In this document: positions 1 to 7,276 of the stretch, piece after piece
How positions within the stretch are numbered: the stretch's first letter is position 1
How the letters are laid out: each line of letters begins with the position of its first letter
From: Pedobacter cryoconitis
Lineage (GTDB): Bacteria; Bacteroidota; Bacteroidia; Sphingobacteriales; Sphingobacteriaceae
Reading direction: 5' to 3'
NCBI RefSeq assembly: GCF_014200595.1
Contig: NZ_JACHCG010000001.1
Span: forward strand, 868,001 to 932,000
DNA: 64,000 nt
Made by a program: the position numbers and the translations under genes
Notes under the pieces: model-generated
What the model was told of the DNA's origin: nothing
What the model saw: only the letters and a program-made list of their open reading frames with translations
Databases searched by the model: none

Positions 1-732
1 AGCTGCATATATTTCTTTTTTGTTTTTCAGGTTATAGCCTATTCCCAGGATTCCGTAAAGTATTCTTCCTCCCGATCTGAAGGATAACAGGGTGGTAAGG
101 TTGTCGTCAACGGTTATAGCTAAACTTTTCTCTCCGTTTTTAATCAGGTTAATGAAGCCGATAGGGTAGTCGGAGCTGTCTGCCACGTTCAGGAAGGCGG
201 CTACTTGTACGCCTTTAACTTTTTTAGCAATGTTCATGAATCCTGCAATCTGTGAGGAGGTGTTTTTGGCTTTGTTCATGAATCCGGCAAGCTGAAATCC
301 GTCTGTATTTTTTGCAAGATTCATAAAGCCGGCAACTTGTGCGCCTTTCATATCGGCTGCTTTGTTAAGGAAGCCTGCAACTGATGCGCCTTTGCTTTCT
401 CCGGAGAGGTTCATAAATCCGGCTACTCTTACGCCTTCTGCTTTTTGACCGATGTGGTTAGAGAAGCCTGCAATCTGAACGCCTTTTGAGGTGTCGTGGA
501 TAACATTGGTTACTCCTGCAAGTGTAAAGCCGTCTTCTGCTGCGGAAACACCGCCAATCAGGTTCAGCGAAAAGGTATTGCTATCTAGCGGGGCATGTTT
601 GCCGTTGCTGCTTAAGGGGTAAATTAAACCGATGTGGGTTCTGGATGGTTTGGTCTGAGCGTATAGTGTAGTTGTTAAAAGGGTTAGGGTAATGGTTTTT
701 AGCAGACTGAGTGTGTAAGGTTTTATATTCAT
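1..732 (-). CDS. Secreted AGFxN-repeat protein, 5' part only (runs off the window)
   Basis: An uninterrupted minus-strand frame of 244 codons starts at an ATG at 732 and is still open at base 1, so the C-terminus is missing. The first 26 residues form a signal peptide ending in TTLYAQ. From about residue 60 a degenerate unit of roughly 15 residues recurs about nine times, with the core (V/I)AGFxN, for example QIAGFSN, RVAGFMN, SVAGFLN, QVAGFMN and QVAAFLN. This pattern resembles bacterial surface-repeat proteins such as the LA_2272-type families, probably forming regular beta structure; that assignment is from memory and tentative. After the repeats comes a non-repetitive region that continues out of the window. 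Function unknown; location is envelope or exported. It is divergent from the ORF6N gene. Confidence 0.8.
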   Translation of the reverse strand, partial: MNIKPYTLSLLKTITLTLLTTTLYAQTKPSRTHIGLIYPLSSNGKHAPLDSNTFSLNLIGGVSAAEDGFTLAGVTNVIHDTSKGVQIAGFSNHIGQKAEGVRVAGFMNLSGESKGASVAGFLNKAADMKGAQVAGFMNLAKNTDGFQLAGFMNKAKNTSSQIAGFMNIAKKVKGVQVAAFLNVADSSDYPIGFINLIKNGEKSLAITVDDNLTTLLSFRSGGRILYGILGIGYNLKNKKEIYAA

Positions 733-823
733 ATTGTTGTTGTTTAATCTAGGGACAACGTGATGAAGGTTTACCCTTACGTGAGTCTGAAAGTTTTTTG
801 TAAAGGAGGGTGATAAATAAATA

Positions 824-854
824 ACCAGGTTGGGCATATACCGGATTACATTTG
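824..854 (+). promoter_or_regulatory. Bacteroidota-type promoter at the ORF6N gene
   Basis: TACATTTG at 847-854 matches the TAnnTTTG -7 element exactly, with a TTG 20 bases upstream at 824-826 as a possible -33 element. The element ends only 3 bases before the ATG at 858, so a transcript from here would begin at or after that codon. Either the motif is fortuitous or translation starts at the internal ATG at 900. Confidence 0.4.
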
Positions 855-857
855 TTG

Positions 858-1427
858 ATGGGGATATTAAGCACGATAGTTATACCTGATGAGGTGGTGA
901 TGAACAAGATTTATGTAGTTCGTGATCAGAAGGTTATGCTGGACAGGGATCTGGCAGAGTTGTATGGCGTGGAGACTAAAGTACTGAAGCAGGCTGTAAG
1001 ACGTAATATTACTCGTTTTCCAGAAGATTTTATGTTTGAAATGAATAAAGAAGAACTGGGTGTTTGGAGGTCACAGTTTGTGACCTCCAATGGTGATCGT
1101 CAGGGATTGCGTTATATGCCTTTTTGTTTTACTGAGCAGGGGGTAACAATGTTGTCTTGTGTATTGAGCAGCGAAAGGGCTATCCATGTGAATATACAGA
1201 TCATCAGGATATATACACGGATACGTGAGATGCTATTGTTGCATAAGGATGTTTCGCTACTGGTTGAGCAGGTGGAAAAGAAATTGCTGAAGCAGGATCA
1301 GAAAATAGAGGTGTTGTTTACTTATCTGAATAAGTTTATTGAAAAAGAGGATAAGCCGCGTGAGGAAATTGGATTTAAAAGAAAGGGTAAATCAGGGCCC
1401 GTAAAGTCTGAGGATGCCGAATTATGA
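858..1427 (+). CDS. ORF6N domain protein (KilA-N/ORF6N DNA-binding family)
   Basis: 189 residues from ATG 858. The first 110 residues carry the ORF6N signature: IPDEVVMNKIYVVRDQKVML, then DLAELYGVETKVLKQAVRRN, FPEDFMFEM and FTEQGVTMLSCVL. A helical, probably coiled-coil stretch follows (residues about 115-160), then a lysine-rich tail. ORF6N is a DNA-binding domain first described in phage proteins but very common in Bacteroidota chromosomes as stand-alone genes. I chose 858 over the upstream TTG because family members retain the IPDE segment; ATG 900 is possible because of the promoter position. No phage genes flank it. The codons for residues 70-78 form a perfect 12-bp inverted repeat. Target unknown. 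Confidence 0.85.
   Translation: MGILSTIVIPDEVVMNKIYVVRDQKVMLDRDLAELYGVETKVLKQAVRRNITRFPEDFMFEMNKEELGVWRSQFVTSNGDRQGLRYMPFCFTEQGVTMLSCVLSSERAIHVNIQIIRIYTRIREMLLLHKDVSLLVEQVEKKLLKQDQKIEVLFTYLNKFIEKEDKPREEIGFKRKGKSGPVKSEDAEL
1064..1090. repeat. Perfect 12-bp inverted repeat inside the ORF6N gene
   Basis: Arms TTGGAGGTCACA (1064-1075) and TGTGACCTCCAA (1079-1090) are perfect complements around a GTT spacer. The repeat lies in codons for WRSQFVTSN. It could form an mRNA hairpin or serve as a binding site; neither is demonstrated. Confidence 0.6.
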
Positions 1428-1471
1428 AATTTTATAACAAAATGATGTAAGTCTTTGGGTAGGGTAGGGCC

Positions 1472-1479
1472 TATCTTTG
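1472..1479 (+). promoter_or_regulatory. Probable -7 element of the copA operon
   Basis: TATCTTTG fits TAnnTTTG and lies 17 bases before the copA ATG. A TTTG at 1454-1457 is only 14 bases upstream, shorter than the usual 19-21, so the -33 element is uncertain. An activator, possibly the AraC protein at 3991, might compensate; this is inference. Confidence 0.4.
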
Positions 1480-1496
1480 TATCATATTTAAGAAAG

Positions 1497-3731
1497 ATGT
1501 CAGATTTAAAGAACATACAAACCATTTCCCTTCCTGTATTAGGTATGACCTGTGCGGGTTGTGCTTCTAGTGTGCAGTCTATGATTGAAGCTCAGGATGG
1601 TGTTCGAAGTGCCGAAGTAAATTATGCAACACAACAGGTAAAGGTCAGTTATGAGCCGGGTAAAATTACGCCGGAACAGTTTCAGGCAGCAGTACAATCC
1701 GTGGGATATGATCTGATTCTGGATACGCTTAACGGAAAGGAAAAGCAGGAGGAGGTGCAGCAACAGAATTATAGTGCTTTGAAAAGAAAGACTATTCTTG
1801 CTGGGTTACTTACGTTGCCGGTAGTGATTATCGGGATGTTTTTAATGGATATTCCTTATGCGAATTATTATATGCTCGCTTTAACGACCCCGGTTCTGTT
1901 TGTATTTGGAAAGAATTTCTTTATCAACGCTTATAAACAGGCACAGCATGGCAGAGCAAATATGGATAGTTTAGTAGCACTGAGTACAGGTATTTCTTAC
2001 CTGTTTAGTGTATTTAATACTTTCTTTGCTGATTTCTGGCACGCTAAAGGGATTCATCCTCATGTGTATTATGAAGCGGCAGCTGTAGTTATTGTTTTTA
2101 TTATGCTGGGTAAGCTTTTGGAAGAGAATGCGAAATCAAATACTTCTTCTGCAATTAAGAAGCTGATTGGGCTACAGCCAAAAACAGTGATGCTGGTTAC
2201 TGAGGATGGGGAACAGGAGATAGCGGTGTCGGCTGTTAAGGCCGGTGACCGGCTGCTGGTAAAACCAGGCGATAAAATTCCGGTGGATGGCGTGCTGGAT
2301 GAAGGTCATTCTTATGTGGATGAGAGTATGATCAGCGGGGAGCCTGTGGCGGTATTGAAAGAGGTGGGTGCGCAGGTTTTTGCAGGTACGATCAATCAGA
2401 AAGGGAGTTTTAAATTCCGGGCAGAGAAAGTTGGTGCGGAAACTTTATTAGCGCAGATCATTAAGCTGGTTCAGGATGCACAGGGATCGAAAGCACCAGT
2501 TCAGAAATTGGTAGATAAGATCGCTGGTATATTTGTTCCGATAGTTCTTTTTATTGCGGTTTGTACTTTAGGGGTATGGCTGCTGTTTGGAGGAGAATAT
2601 AAATTGAGCCAGGGATTGATGGCCATGGTTACTGTACTGGTGATTGCTTGTCCTTGCGCTTTAGGTCTGGCTACGCCAACGGCAATTATGGTCGGAATTG
2701 GTAAGGGCGCTGAGCATGGAATTCTGATTAAAGATGCAGAAGCATTGGAGTCAGGTTATAAAGTGGACACGGTTATTTTGGATAAAACGGGTACGATTAC
2801 TGAAGGTAAGCCTTTAGTTACAGGTATTGAATGGGTTGATAATGAGGTTTCAGATCAGGAGAAAATGCTGGGCGTTTTCCTCGCAATGGAGCAGCAGTCA
2901 GAACATCCGCTGGCCGAAGCTGTGGTGAGTTATGTAAAGGCGACGGGTGTCAGGCCAGCTTCAATTACTGGTTTTAAAAGTCTGACGGGAAAAGGAGTGG
3001 AAGCTATTTTTGATGGGGAAACCTATTTTGCCGGAAGTCATAAAATTTTAACTGAAGCACATGGGGAACTGCCGGGGAAAATAAAAGAGGCCGTTCACCA
3101 GTTTCAGCAGGAAGCTAAGACTGTGATCTTTTTTACCAGTATTAAAAAAGTGCTTGCAGTGGTTGCAATTGCCGATCAGATTAAAGCGGGCTCAAAACAG
3201 GCCGTAGAAGAGTTGCAGGCGCAAGGGATAACAGTTTATATGTTGACGGGAGATAATGCCTTTACAGCGGCTGCAATTGCGAAACAGGCAGGGATTTTAA
3301 ACTACAAGGCAGACGTACTTCCTTCAGAAAAGGCAGATTTCGTGAAAAGCCTGCAACAGGAGGGTAAAATCGTTGCGATGATAGGCGATGGAATTAACGA
3401 TAGTCAGGCACTGGCTCAGGCCGATCTTTCGATTGCAATGGGCAGGGGATCTGATATTGCCATTGATGTAGCCAAGCTGACTTTAATCTCGTCCGATTTA
3501 AGGCAGGTTTCTAAAGCGCTGAAGCTATCGAAGGCTACAGTAAGAACAATACGTCAGAATTTATTCTGGGCTTTCATATACAATCTGATTGGGATTCCTT
3601 TGGCTGCGGGGATATTATATCCGTTGAATGGTTTCCTGCTGAATCCAATGATCGCAGGAGCAGCTATGGCATTGAGTTCCGTCTCTGTAGTGGGAAACAG
3701 TCTCAGGTTGAAATTAACTAAATTAAATTAA
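1497..3731 (+). CDS. copA: Copper-exporting P1B-type ATPase CopA
   Basis: 744 residues from ATG 1497; an upstream in-frame TTG at 1455 overlaps the promoter region and is unlikely. There is one N-terminal HMA domain with GMTCAGC (C19, C22), then P1B transmembrane helices. The actuator loop has ISGEPV with E282. The membrane metal site is C385-P-C387. The phosphorylation motif DKTGT begins at D429, an HP motif sits in EHPLAEAV, and the hinge motif GDGIND includes D631. CPC with a CxxC HMA domain is the Cu(I)-ATPase pattern, so it should expel cytoplasmic Cu(I) using ATP. A single HMA domain is on the short side for the family. The following chaperone and HMA-AraC regulator genes are on the same strand and probably co-transcribed. 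Silver or another soft metal cannot be excluded. Confidence 0.93.
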   Translation: MSDLKNIQTISLPVLGMTCAGCASSVQSMIEAQDGVRSAEVNYATQQVKVSYEPGKITPEQFQAAVQSVGYDLILDTLNGKEKQEEVQQQNYSALKRKTILAGLLTLPVVIIGMFLMDIPYANYYMLALTTPVLFVFGKNFFINAYKQAQHGRANMDSLVALSTGISYLFSVFNTFFADFWHAKGIHPHVYYEAAAVVIVFIMLGKLLEENAKSNTSSAIKKLIGLQPKTVMLVTEDGEQEIAVSAVKAGDRLLVKPGDKIPVDGVLDEGHSYVDESMISGEPVAVLKEVGAQVFAGTINQKGSFKFRAEKVGAETLLAQIIKLVQDAQGSKAPVQKLVDKIAGIFVPIVLFIAVCTLGVWLLFGGEYKLSQGLMAMVTVLVIACPCALGLATPTAIMVGIGKGAEHGILIKDAEALESGYKVDTVILDKTGTITEGKPLVTGIEWVDNEVSDQEKMLGVFLAMEQQSEHPLAEAVVSYVKATGVRPASITGFKSLTGKGVEAIFDGETYFAGSHKILTEAHGELPGKIKEAVHQFQQEAKTVIFFTSIKKVLAVVAIADQIKAGSKQAVEELQAQGITVYMLTGDNAFTAAAIAKQAGILNYKADVLPSEKADFVKSLQQEGKIVAMIGDGINDSQALAQADLSIAMGRGSDIAIDVAKLTLISSDLRQVSKALKLSKATVRTIRQNLFWAFIYNLIGIPLAAGILYPLNGFLLNPMIAGAAMALSSVSVVGNSLRLKLTKLN

Positions 3732-3776
3732 TTATAAAACAGGCTGCCCTGATGGGCGCAATTAAAAACACATATT

Positions 3777-3989
3777 ATGGAAACTCTGAAATTTAAAACG
3801 AATATTAAATGCGGCGGATGTGTCGCTACTGTAACTCCTCATTTGAATGCAATGACTGGTTTGGAAAAATGGAGTGTGGATACTGAAGTAGCTGATAAAG
3901 TTCTGACCGTAACCGGTGATGCTGAGAACTTGCAACAGGAAATAAAAGAGACGTTAAAAAACGCAGGCTTCCAGGGGGAGTTAATCTGA
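3777..3989 (+). CDS. HMA-domain copper chaperone, CopZ-like
   Basis: A 70-residue protein that is a single heavy-metal-associated fold, with the metal site KCGGC (C12, C15). The usual MxCxxC methionine is replaced by isoleucine-lysine, as in many Bacteroidota paralogues. It begins 45 bases after copA and ends one base before the regulator gene at 3991, so it should be in the same operon. The expected role is to carry Cu(I) to CopA or to the regulator's CxxC domain. Assignment rests on size, motif and context. Confidence 0.85.
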   Translation: METLKFKTNIKCGGCVATVTPHLNAMTGLEKWSVDTEVADKVLTVTGDAENLQQEIKETLKNAGFQGELI

Positions 3990-3990
3990 T

Positions 3991-4557
3991 ATGCAGCTGC
4001 ACGTTAAAAATATGGTCTGCGACCGGTGCATTCTAATCGTCAGACAGCAGCTGGAAAATCTTGGCTTCTCTGTGGATGAGATTTCATTGGGAAGAGTTAC
4101 TGTTTCGCCGGAACCTGGTCCGGCGAAATTACAGGAGATCTCAGCAGCCTTCCAGGTGCTGGGTTTCGGGTTGATCGACAAAGAGAAAGATCAGCTTGTG
4201 GAGCAGGTGAAGACGCAGGTGATCGAGCTGGTTCATTATTCAAATCTGTTCGAATTGAAGCAGAGTCTGATGAGTGTAATTGCAGAGAAATTAAACAAGG
4301 AATATGTTTATCTCAGCAGGCTGTTTTCTGATGTGGAAGGGATCACAATTGAAAAATATATCATCCAGCAGAAGGTAACAAGAGTAAAGGAATTATTGGA
4401 GTATGGCGAGCTCAATCTGAATGAGATTGCCTACCAGATGGGCTATAGCAGCAGTGCACATTTGTCTACACAATTCAAGGCCATAACCGGAGTTACACCG
4501 AGTAAATATAAGGCTCAGCCGGGCGGTGACCGAAAACCTCTGGATCAAATCAACTAA
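3991..4557 (+). CDS. AraC-family regulator with an N-terminal HMA-like metal domain
   Basis: 188 residues. Residues 1-70 resemble an HMA domain: MQLHVKNMVCDRC gives a CxxC pair at C10 and C13, and the beta-alpha-beta spacing (GFSVDEISLG, then VLGFGLID) fits. Residues about 90-177 form an AraC/XylS double helix-turn-helix, including LNLNEIAYQMGYSSSAHLST and FKAITGVTPSKYK. No cupin or other large sensor domain is present, so the metal-binding fold seems to be the sensor. One base separates it from the chaperone gene, and copA lies upstream. It is probably the copper-responsive activator of this operon; that function is inferred. The stop codon lies in the 5' arm of a terminator hairpin. Confidence 0.85.
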   Translation: MQLHVKNMVCDRCILIVRQQLENLGFSVDEISLGRVTVSPEPGPAKLQEISAAFQVLGFGLIDKEKDQLVEQVKTQVIELVHYSNLFELKQSLMSVIAEKLNKEYVYLSRLFSDVEGITIEKYIIQQKVTRVKELLEYGELNLNEIAYQMGYSSSAHLSTQFKAITGVTPSKYKAQPGGDRKPLDQIN

Positions 4558-4604
4558 TCTCAGTGTTTTAAGTTTGTACTTAATCCTTGGATTAGTTGAT
4601 TTTT
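4547..4604 (+). terminator. Terminator overlapping the AraC gene stop codon
   Basis: Arms AAATCAACTAATC (4547-4559) and GATTAGTTGATTT (4590-4602) pair perfectly around a 30-base loop, which itself holds a small AAGT/ACTT stem. A T-run follows to 4604. It closes the copper operon before the convergent CoA-transferase gene. Confidence 0.65.
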
Positions 4605-4647
4605 GTTAATATTTGGTTATTAATTTGTTATGTATTTCCTGTTTTTG

Positions 4648-5937
4648 CTATTCGAAAGAAGTTTCGAACCTTTCAAAGCATTTTCTCTCCAGATTTTCCC
4701 GGTGATCCGGATGCGCCAGCTCAATTAATGCCTTCGCGCGCTGCTTCAGGCTTTTACCGAAAAGGTTTACTTTTCCATACTCAGTAACCACCCAATGTAC
4801 ATGTCCGCGGGTGGTTACTACACCCGCTCCTTCTTTTAAAAATGGTACAATTCTGGAGATCCCTTTTGAGGTAATTGACGGCAGGGCGATGATTGGTTTT
4901 CCTCCCGGAGACAGAGAGGCACCATGAATAAAATCCATCTGTCCGCCGATGCCGGAGTACTGAAAAGTTCCCATCGAATCGGCACAGATCTGACCTGTTA
5001 AATCCAGTTCAATTGCAGAATTTATAGCCGTGACTTTTGGGTTTTGGCGGATCACACTGGTGTCGTTTGCATAGGAAATATCCATCACTCTGATGCTCGG
5101 GTTATCGTTCACAAAGTCATAAAGTTTACGCGTTCCAATCATAAATGAGGTGATCGATTTACCGCGGTTAATCTTGTTCATACTGTTATTGATGATCCCA
5201 TTTTGTATAAGTGGAATCACTCCGTCCGACAACATTTCTGTATGCAAACCGAGGTTTTTGTGGTTGCCTAAATTCTTTAAAACCTGGTCGGGGATACCTC
5301 CTATTCCGAGTTGAAGAGTGGCACCATCTTCCACTAAAGAGGCGATATGCTGACCAATAGTAACCATGGCGCTACTCACTTTTGCCGAATAATCTACTTC
5401 TGGTAATACCGATTCATGCCATACAAATGTGTTTATTTTACTGCTATGCAAATAGCCGTCACCGTGTGTGCGCGGCATATTGGGGTTAACCTGAGCAATG
5501 ACATGTTTTGCGGTATCTACGGCTGCCCTTGCGATATCTACGGAAGTTCCCAAGGAACAATAACCATGTACATCAGGCGGAGAGACCTGCACTATAGCTA
5601 CATCAAGGGGCAGAAATCCTTCTCTGAAGAGTTTCGGGATCTGACTTAAAAAGATAGGAACATAATCACCATTGGCGCTATTGACAACAGAACGGGTGTT
5701 TGCTGAGGTAAATAAGGAATTGAAGAAAAAGCTTCCACGCCATTCGGGATTGTTGAAATCGACATCACCCAAGGTTGAAATACTAACTAATTCTACGTTT
5801 TTAAGCTCTGCATGCCGCTGCTGAAGGGCTTTAATCAATAAGACCGGGGTTGCTGCACTACCATGAAGGAATACGCGCTGTCCGGATTGGATATATTTTA
5901 CGGCATCTGCTGCGCTACTATATTTTGGTTGACTCAT
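4648..5937 (-). CDS. Acetyl-CoA hydrolase/transferase family protein (4-hydroxybutyrate or acetate CoA-transferase type)
   Basis: 429 residues, normal length for the Cat1/4-hydroxybutyrate CoA-transferase group. Visible signatures are FLHGSAATP near the N-terminus, VSPPDVHGYCSLGTSVD, LQLGIGGIPDQVL, and NSAIELDLTGQICADS, in which E310 is the expected catalytic glutamate that forms the glutamyl-CoA thioester. The C-terminal domain has SGIGGQMDFIHGA and the conserved GAGVVTTRGHVHWVVTEYG. It should transfer CoA between acyl-CoA and a short-chain carboxylate in the cytoplasm; the exact acid cannot be read from the sequence. It stands alone on the minus strand, convergent with the copper operon and divergent from the ergothioneine operon. 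Confidence 0.88.
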   Translation of the reverse strand: MSQPKYSSAADAVKYIQSGQRVFLHGSAATPVLLIKALQQRHAELKNVELVSISTLGDVDFNNPEWRGSFFFNSLFTSANTRSVVNSANGDYVPIFLSQIPKLFREGFLPLDVAIVQVSPPDVHGYCSLGTSVDIARAAVDTAKHVIAQVNPNMPRTHGDGYLHSSKINTFVWHESVLPEVDYSAKVSSAMVTIGQHIASLVEDGATLQLGIGGIPDQVLKNLGNHKNLGLHTEMLSDGVIPLIQNGIINNSMNKINRGKSITSFMIGTRKLYDFVNDNPSIRVMDISYANDTSVIRQNPKVTAINSAIELDLTGQICADSMGTFQYSGIGGQMDFIHGASLSPGGKPIIALPSITSKGISRIVPFLKEGAGVVTTRGHVHWVVTEYGKVNLFGKSLKQRAKALIELAHPDHRENLERKCFERFETSFE

Positions 5938-6092
5938 AAGCTGTTCTATTTAACTGCAATTAGAACAAATAAGCTGGAATAATGTGTGATACTAATCAAA
6001 ATCCAGCATGATATAGATTAGGTTTAAAGGTTTTTCATTACCTTTTACCGATATAAAATATTGTTAACAGAGATCAATCAATTTCTTAAAAA

Positions 6093-7262
6093 ATGGACTT
6101 AAACACAATCAGAAAAGAAACCAGAGGTTGTACAGATAAAATTTTCCTGAACAGTGCAGGCTCTTCATTAGTGACCGATACCGTATTTAATCAAATGATA
6201 GATAGTCTGACTGAAGAAGCCCGGATTGGAGGATATGCGCTCGCTTATCTGAACCAACCGGGAGTAGATGAATTCTATACAGAAACCGCTCAACTGCTCA
6301 ACTGCAATGCTGAGAATATATCTTTTCAGAACAGTGCTACAGATGCTTATGCAAAGGCGATTTCTGCTATTGAATTTAAATCCGGAGATGTTATTCTGAC
6401 CACAGACGATGATTATATCTCCAATCAAATCTCTTTTCTTTCTTTAAAGAAACGCTTTGGAATTGACATCATCAGAGGCGGTAACCTGGCTAATGGAGAT
6501 ATTGATTTAACAGCATTTGAAGAACTGGTTAAACAACATCAGCCAAAATTAGTTGCCCTGACGCATATTCCAACCAGTTCAGGACTTATACAGGCAGCAG
6601 CAGAAGTAGGGGCGATTTGCCGTAAATATAACTGCTGGTACCTGGTTGATGCTTGTCAGTCAATAGGGCAATTGGTAGTAGATGTACAAGCAATCGGATG
6701 TGATTTCCTGGCGGCTACCGGCAGAAAATTCCTGCGCGGACCACGTGGTACCGGATTTCTTTATGTATCTGATCGGGCGCTTGAAGCAGGTTTAGCCCCG
6801 CTTATTATTGATATGATTGGTGCAGAATGGACTTCAGTAAACGGTTATACTCTACAGCCGACAGCTAAGCGTTTTGAGTTCTGGGAGTCTTCAATTGCAA
6901 GCCGTTTAGCGCTTAAAGAAGCAGTGAAATATGCCAATCAGATTGGAATGGTGAATATTGAAAAGTACAATACAGGTTTAATGGCCCAGTTCAGAAGTCA
7001 ATTGAAACAAGTAAAGGGGCTGAATTTACAAGATTGGGGATCAAGGGTCAGTAATATCCTGACTTTTACCATGGATCACCATACTACACAAGAAATTGCA
7101 GAACAGCTTCGTGCACATGATGTTTATTTCTCTATTGCCTCTGTAGGCTCTGCAATGATCGATTTTCCGAAGAAAAACATAGAAAGTGCAATCCGTCTTT
7201 CGCCTCATTATTTCAATACTGCTGAAGAATTAGAAAAAGTTGTCGCCATTTTGGATTTTTAA
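6093..7262 (+). CDS. egtE: Class V PLP-dependent enzyme, EgtE-like sulfoxide lyase
   Basis: 389 residues of a class V aminotransferase/cysteine desulfurase fold. D186 in YLVDACQSIGQ should contact the pyridine nitrogen of PLP, and K212 in ATGRKFLRGPRGTGF is the Schiff-base lysine. The GRKxLxGPRG form of this motif is like EgtE. It is the first gene of a same-strand series with EgtB and EgtD further on, 14 bases before the next gene. In the known pathway EgtE cleaves the C-S bond of the hercynyl-cysteine sulfoxide to give ergothioneine, pyruvate and ammonia. The fold is clear from sequence; the lyase activity comes from context. A cysteine desulfurase or another beta-lyase is the alternative. 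Confidence 0.78.
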   Translation: MDLNTIRKETRGCTDKIFLNSAGSSLVTDTVFNQMIDSLTEEARIGGYALAYLNQPGVDEFYTETAQLLNCNAENISFQNSATDAYAKAISAIEFKSGDVILTTDDDYISNQISFLSLKKRFGIDIIRGGNLANGDIDLTAFEELVKQHQPKLVALTHIPTSSGLIQAAAEVGAICRKYNCWYLVDACQSIGQLVVDVQAIGCDFLAATGRKFLRGPRGTGFLYVSDRALEAGLAPLIIDMIGAEWTSVNGYTLQPTAKRFEFWESSIASRLALKEAVKYANQIGMVNIEKYNTGLMAQFRSQLKQVKGLNLQDWGSRVSNILTFTMDHHTTQEIAEQLRAHDVYFSIASVGSAMIDFPKKNIESAIRLSPHYFNTAEELEKVVAILDF

Positions 7263-7276
7263 TTGTTATTCGTTTA

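Noticed and set aside
858..1427. Prophage remnant suggested by the ORF6N gene
   Set aside because: No integrase, structural or lysis genes nearby; ORF6N genes are common in Bacteroidota chromosomes.
1322..1525. 67-aa minus-strand ORF crossing the ORF6N/copA junction
   Set aside because: It spans the end of one gene, a promoter and the start of another, with no recognisable protein features.
4596..4787. 63-aa plus-strand ORF after the AraC gene
   Set aside because: It lies opposite the CoA-transferase C-terminus with no independent signals.
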